Assembly: GCF_963662255.1 (NCBI RefSeq)
Contig: NC_085053.1
Location: forward strand, 5,119,718 to 5,183,717
Length of the DNA stretch: 64,000 nt
Direction of reading: 5' to 3'
DNA from: Cinclus cinclus
Taxonomy: Eukaryota > Chordata > Aves > Passeriformes > Cinclidae
Position 1 is the stretch's first letter; every line of letters starts with the position of its first letter. The position numbers were made by a program, and so were the translations under genes. The notes below the pieces were generated by a model. It was not told the origin of the DNA and ran no database searches. It saw nothing but the letters and a program-made list of their open reading frames with translations. Below, piece by piece: positions 59,601 through 64,000 of this stretch.

Positions 59601-62600
59601 GGGAAAAAGCTCTGCAGGAGTTGGGGAATGTCTGGAAAACTTCAGCACAGACAAACCTTGTAATTTCTGTCCCCATAAGAGCTCAGGGACGCGAGGCTGA
59701 GCTCCACCATGATCCCAACGAAGCTCAGATGTCGCAGGAAGTGAGGTGGGGTCTTATCCCCATTCCTGCAGTTCTCCTTTAGTGTATGGACAATAAAAAA
59801 TGGTCTGAGGTAGAACTTCACTTCTACCTCCTCTGAGACAGATCTTCACTTCAGTGGTTTGGATCACAGATTTGAATGGGGAAGCCCTTCCTGGGCTCTC
59901 TGGCTGGAGGAGAACACTATGTCTTAACTTCATGCCTTAACTTGCTGCAGGAGAAAGGTGAAGATGACAATGATGAATATTTTGCAGAGTGATTAAATCC
60001 TTAAGGAGAATTATCTCCAAAGGGTGAGTTGCATTTTCCAAATTGAAATTTTGAATGGTTTTAGCAAAATACTGCTGCCATTTTCACCCCTTAAAATTAA
60101 TGTTTCAATTTTAGATTAAAAGTTTTTCAAATTAAACATTTTTCTTTTTTTCAGCTAGCTGATGAGGCCATGCCTGTAGCCTGCAATCCGTGTGTTTCCA
60201 GCTGTGGTTGTGCAGTACTGAAATAACAATTTTTCTCTTTGAAGAAAGAAAAAGAGAAAATTTTCCTCTTGAAGTGGTGCTAAGAAATTCCCTCTTCGTG
60301 TAGCTTTTTTCAGTCACTCCATCACCAAGGCTTCATTTGGCTTTGTTATTGTGAGGGGCTCAGTAGGATGGCTGGGTTGTCCCAGGAGATTTGGATGGCT
60401 TCTTCTATGGCTGTGTGATGGAAGGGAGAGGAAACCACAGCTTCAGGGGAGATTTTGTGAGGTGCAGAAATGCAGTTCCTGTGCACAGAGCTCAGTGAGT
60501 GTTTTGGCATCCCTGTGGATCCACATCTCGCGCTGTGCAGGGCTGGGGAGAACCCACTGACCCGGTCTAGGGAAGCTGTGAACACCAGCTTTGGCACAGG
60601 AGATAGGTGGGCTGTATTTCCAGGGTGGAGCTGGGCCAGCCTGGGTTTTTCCTTTCCCAAATTAGAGGCTGAACGTGCGGCTGGGAGCTCAGCAGAGGCA
60701 GGGAGAGGCTCCCAGGCAGTGCACAGGGAGCACCTGGGGAGCAGGACGGGCTCTCCCCGGCCGTGCTCCTCACGGGTCCTGCGCTAGAGGAAAACCCCTC
60801 ACCCTGTGCTCGTGGCTTTGGCACTTAGTGTGGGGTGCTGGCTCTGCCCTGGCGCTCAGGGAGCTTTGGGAAGAGACTTTCCCTCCTCACACACACTCCC
60901 TGCAGAGGTGCTGCCCTGGAAAGGGATCTTGTGCAAGGCTTGTTGAGAGGTGTGCAAGCAATGCACCCTGCTTGGGACTAAAAACGAGTGCAGTTATTCA
61001 ATTATCTATGAGGAGGAAAGAGAAGGGTGTGAAATTTGTGTTGCCACGGTGTATGAGTGTGTGTATGAAATACCTCTGTTGTTGACATGATCCAGTCATG
61101 ACCGTTCCTTAGAGCAAGCCAGAGTGGTCTGTGTCACCATAATCCCCTCTGTGGCTGGAGAGAGTAAATCAACAGGAAATAGGAACATTCTGCCCTTTTT
61201 AAAAGTTTTCTTTCTAGAGTTTGGCAAGCTCCACAGTGAGGAAGTTTACTCTCTACTCACGCTAGCTCTTGCTCTGGACTTTCTTAATTTATGCAAGAGA
61301 TTGTTTTACATCATCCAGAGTGATTCATGATTGGCATTCTGGTGTTTGACAGTCAGAGTGTTGGGAGGCTCTAAGCGAAAGGATCCCGGATTCTGCAGAG
61401 ACACTTCTGGGCAAGGAGGGAAAGCAGAGAAAGCTCCAAACAGAAAGTATTTGTGTGTGCTTTCCTGTTTATTTGGGAACATGAACAGTGCTGCAGGGAG
61501 GAGTCAGCTGGAGTCTGAGGCCCAGTTGCCTTGTACACAGACCTTTAAGACACATGGATCTTCTTTCATCCACGTTTCCTGCTCAGGTGGACTTTGAGCA
61601 CCTACCTGGAGCTGGTCCTGGAAATCTGTTCCATAGGCACAAGGAGGAGCAAATGCAGAATTAGGTCACCATAGCAGCAAGTTCCCCTCTTCTGCTACAG
61701 ATTCTAGAATCATCTAGAAACAGGGATTTCTGAAGCTTCCTAGCCTGTTCCAGGGCTGGTTTTCTTGATTTCATGGATGTGTGTTGAGGCTGCACAGGGG
61801 GAAGATATGAGACAGTTAAAGAGCTGGGGTGTCCCCAGTGAGAGAAAGGCAGGAGGTGGAGGTGATGGTTTTTCTGAAGTATGGGCAAGAAGGAAGAAGA
61901 GGGGGCAGATGGAACATGACAGCCAGAATTGGGTAGTGTCTATGGAAAAATGCACTTTTCCAGTTTCCCTCCAAAGCCTTATGGGGCTGGTGCAGTCTGA
62001 GGTATTCTTTTCCCTAAAAAGTTGTCAGCACCACTTCACTTCTGTATCCACTGTATAAAAAGGATCCTGATTTCTAGGAAACTGGCTTGAAGTTTCTGTC
62101 TGCTCTGATTAGTTTGTGCTACTTGGCAGAGTGTGAATGGCCTTACAGAGAAGTTAACAAAAAATAAAATAGAAAACCTGTTATCCCATTGCCAGCCTTT
62201 CCAGGTCTCTAGACTGGCTAATGCATGACATCTGCCAGTTTATTTGCTTGCCTCCATCCTTCTGTGTCCTGCAGGCAACCTGAGGTCAAAACCATCTGGG
62301 TGGGATGAGGTAAACCATCCCAGGAATTATTCAGTCTGAGCCTTGAATGCCAGGGGGAACGGGTAGTTTGGAAAATACAGTTTCCCTGCTAAGAATGAGA
62401 AAAGGTGGTTTTTCCTTACCCACTTGATATTCTGTAATGTGGGCTATTCCTGCCTGGGGCAGATGACAGAATGTTTTCCCAGCTGTCCCCTCAGAGTCCA
62501 GCCTGTGGTTTGAGGGAACAGCCACTGCCCCATGCAGAGAAACCTGTGTCTACCCAACCCAGGGAATCTGTCCTGCCCTTTCCTACCCTCCCAAAGCAAG

Positions 62601-64000
62601 GTGTGGCCCCAGGGATCCCAGGGAAGGTGGGATCACCTTCCTGGGGGGAGATGGTGAACTGGGCACAGGGATGGTTCAGTGGAGTCTTTATTTCTCATAC
62701 TGAATTTTACACACACACACTTGGGCTGGCATTAAACCTTCTCAACCCCAAAAATAACCACTGAGATGTTTCTTTATCTTTTTTTTCCTTATGGATACCT
62801 CCTCTTTTGCCTCTGTCTCCTTTTCATTGCTAAAAACATCTCCACATGTGATTCGTATCTGCTGTACAAATGATTGCACATCAATCGTTGCCAAATTTCT
62901 GCACATGAAAGAGGAAGAAATGGGATAGATTTAAATGGCAAACTTCACCCAGAACATCATCTGAAACCAAAATATTTTTCCTGATGGCCTTATTTGCATT
63001 TTCCCAGGTCTGTTGCTGGAGCACGTGGGTGGGATGATGTTTGTCTGCAGAACATGGGAATTGCCGAGCCCTGGCAGGGGATGGGTTTTTCTGAACAGGA
63101 TTTCCTGGTTGGTTCAGGTTGACAAGGAAGAATTGTGTGGGCATAGAGAAGCACTAGAAATGGGCCAAAATAGGGCAATGCATAAAATGTAGTTGATACG
63201 GGGAAGTGAAGAAACTGTGCTGTTTTCCACAAACCTGTTCCACTTCCTTGCCATTCCTTTCCAGAAAAGAGCCATTTATGATCAAAATGTGGTGACATAT
63301 GCCTTTTTCCCCCTCCTACTATTTCAGATGAGCTTCAGAAACACCAAAGCTGAGCTCAGACATCTATTTATATCCTCCAAAGTCCAGAATTGTTCATGTG
63401 CTGCACATCCAAAGAGCTGCATCCCCCTGCTCTGTCTGGTCCAGGGGGTGTAACAAAACCAGGGAGCCACAAGGAACACAAAAGTAAATGTAGGAAACTT
63501 AGTTACAAGTGTGATTGACTCATACTCTTATGCAAAGCTGCCTTGTTTAATTTTTACATTGCTTCTTCTTCGTTTTTTTGTTTTTCTTCTTTTTTTTTTT
63601 TTTTTTTGAGGGGGGGAGGTTTCCCCCATGAAATTGTAAGTTTTGTGCAATTTTTCTCTGGGGAGAATCTTTGCAAAGGAAAAAGAGGTTTCAGATAACT
63701 TGATTGTAAGACTGAAAAAGCCAACTTCAATTTATTCATTCTCCACGTTCTCATGTTTTATTTTCTGTATGGTGACTTCGTAACAGCAATTAAATTTTAT
63801 TTTTCTCATTATCATGACCATGTATTTTAATAGTCTTCTTTCTCACTGAGGTAGGTTTTACAAAGAAATGCAGTTGATTTCACAGACTGGAGCATCTTTG
63901 CTGCCTGAAGAGTTTTGTCCCTTTGGCTGATCTGGCCCATCACACACTGCTCAGGATGTATCACTGAGGTAAAAATAAGATATTGAAACACAGAGCAAAT
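50614..64000. other. intergenic desert, no recognised gene
   Basis: More than 13 kb in which I recognise no exon, CR1 or LTR with confidence. It is unique AT-rich sequence with short T runs (53957-53969, 59145-59273, 63588-63607), a 12-bp-arm inverted repeat at 57642-57670 and many chance open frames below 140 codons. In human the equivalent PDC to PTGS2 interval is also long and gene-free; PTGS2 is not reached. Confidence 0.55.
59249..59273. repeat. (T)25 homopolymer
   Basis: A run of 25 T preceded by a T-rich 100-bp stretch (from about 59138) with several shorter T runs and a TTTTG repeat. Confidence 0.9.

Noticed and set aside
50614..64000. Search for PTGS2 or PLA2G4A exons
   Set aside because: I looked for cyclooxygenase and cPLA2 motifs in the listed frames and saw none; these genes would lie beyond the window.
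1..64000. CRISPR arrays, bacterial operons, tRNA or rRNA genes
   Set aside because: None seen. The only regularly spaced repeat is the 48-bp ODR4 minisatellite, which has no spacers.

Overview
The window is vertebrate nuclear DNA, almost certainly from a bird. The genes have introns with GT-AG borders. Interspersed repeats are dominated by CR1 LINE tails (the avian 3' end that begins with an 'AATCATAGAATGG...TTGGAAGGGACC' type sequence on the opposite strand) and by avian endogenous-retrovirus solo LTRs. No bacterial-style operons, CRISPR arrays or phage genes are present. The gene pair found here, ODR4 followed by PDC, is a conserved vertebrate neighbourhood (TPR-ODR4-PDC-PTGS2-PLA2G4A in human).

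Layout. Positions 81-9554 (+) hold the last six coding exons of ODR4 (human C1orf27), a membrane-anchored factor for GPCR trafficking. The 5' half of the gene lies before the window. Positions 15071-18607 (-) hold the complete coding region of PDC (phosducin), the photoreceptor G-beta-gamma regulator, in three coding exons that together give 248 residues. The two genes are convergent, and the 5.5 kb between their stop codons contains candidate poly(A) signals and one antisense solo LTR. From about 18.6 kb to the end (45 kb) I find no exon of a recognisable gene. This stretch is the intergenic desert upstream of PDC, filled with CR1 fragments, four LTR insertions (one nested inside another), microsatellites and unique AT-rich sequence. 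PTGS2, expected further along in this direction, is not reached.

Most interesting signal. The acceptor of the last ODR4 intron has been duplicated into a 48-bp minisatellite with seven copies (9159-9494). Each copy carries a branch-point-like CTCAC, a pyrimidine tract, an AG and the first seven bases of the last exon. The unit length is a multiple of three and has no stop in the exon frame, so any of the seven acceptors would leave the C-terminal membrane anchor in frame, preceded by 0 to 6 copies of a 16-residue peptide. Other points of note are a GC-AG intron in PDC, a young gammaretrovirus-like solo LTR with a 4-bp target duplication inside an older ERVL-like LTR, and a CpG-rich patch within that older LTR.

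Limits. All calls come from reading the sequence. Gene identities rest on remembered human protein sequences, and repeat names on remembered avian consensus patterns. Untranslated exons, poly(A) sites and exact repeat ends are approximate.
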